Origin: Gammaproteobacteria bacterium
GTDB taxonomy: Bacteria; Pseudomonadota; Gammaproteobacteria; JAABTG01
Reading direction: 5' to 3'
Assembly (NCBI GenBank): GCA_030066245.1
Contig: JASJBY010000322.1
Coordinates: forward strand, 1 to 5,528
DNA: 5,528 nt
The first letter of the stretch is position 1; every line of letters begins with the position of its first letter. Of the stretch, positions 4,672 to 5,528 are shown piece by piece. The notes below the pieces were generated by a model. The model had not been told where the DNA came from, did no database searches, and saw only the letters and a list, made by a program, of their open reading frames with translations. The position numbers were made by a program, and so were the translations under genes.

Positions 4672-5528
4672 TAACGCACGGTCAGACTGGTCTGCAGGCG
4701 AAGTCCGGCACGAATCGCACGCGACGCGGCATCCACCGCGATATTGAGCATAGCGGTGAAGAGGATGAGGAGCAAAGCCCGGTCGAATCGGAGCTCGGCG
4801 AAGGCACTATCGATGTAGAAACCAAGCGTGGTGATGCCGAGAATGCCCAGGATCGCTGTTTCACGCATGATCACTTCCCACCGGTAGAACAGCAGGGCGA
4901 GCATGGGGCGGTACACCCGGGGCAGCACCTCCCAGGCGTAGCGGTTCATACCCGTCGCCGCGTCCTGGCGTAGCTTCAGATTCTCCGTATACCGCCCCAC
5001 CAGATGCCCGATGATTGCGCCGTTGTGGAGCGCCAGCGCAGCCACTGCCGGCAACATGGAAGGCCCCCACAGTGCCAGCGCGATGAAAGCCAGGATGTAT
5101 TCCGGGGTAGACCGGGTGACCACGAGAAACAGATGGCCGAAGAAGCGCGGCTTCGGACCGAGTAGCAGCGGCGAGATGAGCGGGAAGAAGACGAGCACGA
5201 GCAGGCCCGTACAGACCAGGGCAATCATGGTGATCTGCAAAGTCGCCACGGTGCCGGGCAAAGCCTGATCCATGAGCACGGCGTCGAACCATGCCCAGAG
5301 CGCGCCCCAGGTGTCCGCCCCCCCCTCGGCCCGCAGTGGATAAGGCACGATGTCCTGGGTGAGAAACCTGAGTATGTTGCTGCCGGAAAAAGTCACGGTC
5401 CACGGCAGCACCGCAGCTGCTGCAACCAGGTAGAGCGGAAGCAGCCGCGGCTTCACCCATAGCCGGATGGTCGCGATGATGACGTAGAAAAGCAACAACA
5501 GCGCCGCGACCTCGGAGTACTTGCCCTC
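4671..5528 (-). CDS. phnE: PhnE-like ABC transporter permease, C-terminal part (runs off right edge)
   Basis: This is an inner-membrane permease of the phosphonate/phosphate-type ABC importers; the ATPase and binding protein are not in the window. 285 residues are visible and the frame stays open to the right edge. A TTG at 5498 could be read as a start, but the ten residues before it (EGKYSEVAAL) continue a membrane segment, so the real start lies outside. From the edge: a membrane segment (about 8-22), a short basic linker, and then what looks like a full permease domain (about 28-285). That domain has TRSTPEYILAFIALALWGP (138-156) and ALHNGAIIGHLVGRYTENL (166-184), the EAA-like ATPase-coupling loop ATGMNRYAWEVLPRVYRPML (191-210), RETAILGILG (222-231), and a C-terminal membrane helix. 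The preceding segment resembles the end of another permease domain, suggesting a tandem PhnE fusion. A run of eight G's (coding sense) lies at 5318-5325. Family is fairly sure; substrate is not. Confidence 0.85.
   Translation of the reverse strand, partial: EGKYSEVAALLLLFYVIIATIRLWVKPRLLPLYLVAAAAVLPWTVTFSGSNILRFLTQDIVPYPLRAEGGADTWGALWAWFDAVLMDQALPGTVATLQITMIALVCTGLLVLVFFPLISPLLLGPKPRFFGHLFLVVTRSTPEYILAFIALALWGPSMLPAVAALALHNGAIIGHLVGRYTENLKLRQDAATGMNRYAWEVLPRVYRPMLALLFYRWEVIMRETAILGILGITTLGFYIDSAFAELRFDRALLLILFTAMLNIAVDAASRAIRAGLRLQTSLTVR

Overview
The window looks like chromosomal DNA of a fairly GC-rich proteobacterium. The families present (a TAXI-type TRAP transporter with a fused permease, a universal stress protein, MsrB and a PhnE-like permease) are common in environmental and marine proteobacteria. 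A gammaproteobacterium is my best guess, but nothing here proves it. I see no rRNA, tRNA, CRISPR array or recognisable transposase.

Layout: positions 1-360 are a non-coding leader with no convincing gene. It holds Shine-Dalgarno-like motifs that serve no clear ORF, and a near-perfect hairpin or operator just before the first gene. Positions 361-1329 (+) encode a TAXI-family periplasmic solute-binding protein. A hairpin followed by seven T's sits in the 79-bp gap before 1409-3139 (+), the fused DctQ-DctM TRAP permease. A 432-bp gap (3140-3571) follows, with no clear gene but an odd amber-interrupted open frame. Next come a UspA-family protein (3572-4123, +) and, 75 bp later, an MsrB methionine-(R)-sulfoxide reductase (4199-4660, +). 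On the minus strand, convergent to msrB with only 10 bp between the stop codons, lies the C-terminal part of a PhnE-like ABC permease (4671 to the right edge). Its start is outside the window.

How the genes fit together: the binding protein and permease form a complete secondary uptake system. The internal terminator would give more binding protein than membrane subunit. Universal stress proteins are recurrent partners of TRAP transporters and may regulate them or respond to the same stress. MsrB repairs oxidised methionine and shares a likely transcript with the usp gene, so the plus-strand set may be an uptake-plus-stress unit. The substrate cannot be read from the sequence. The PhnE-like gene belongs to a separate unit, probably an uptake system for phosphonate, phosphate or a related anion.

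The most interesting points are the terminator with an overlapping alternative hairpin between the TRAP genes, the 5'-leader palindrome, an MsrB with a single cysteine (no zinc site, no usual resolving Cys), a UspA-type protein with a changed nucleotide loop, and the apparent tandem-domain architecture of the PhnE-like permease. None of these amounts to a clearly new system.
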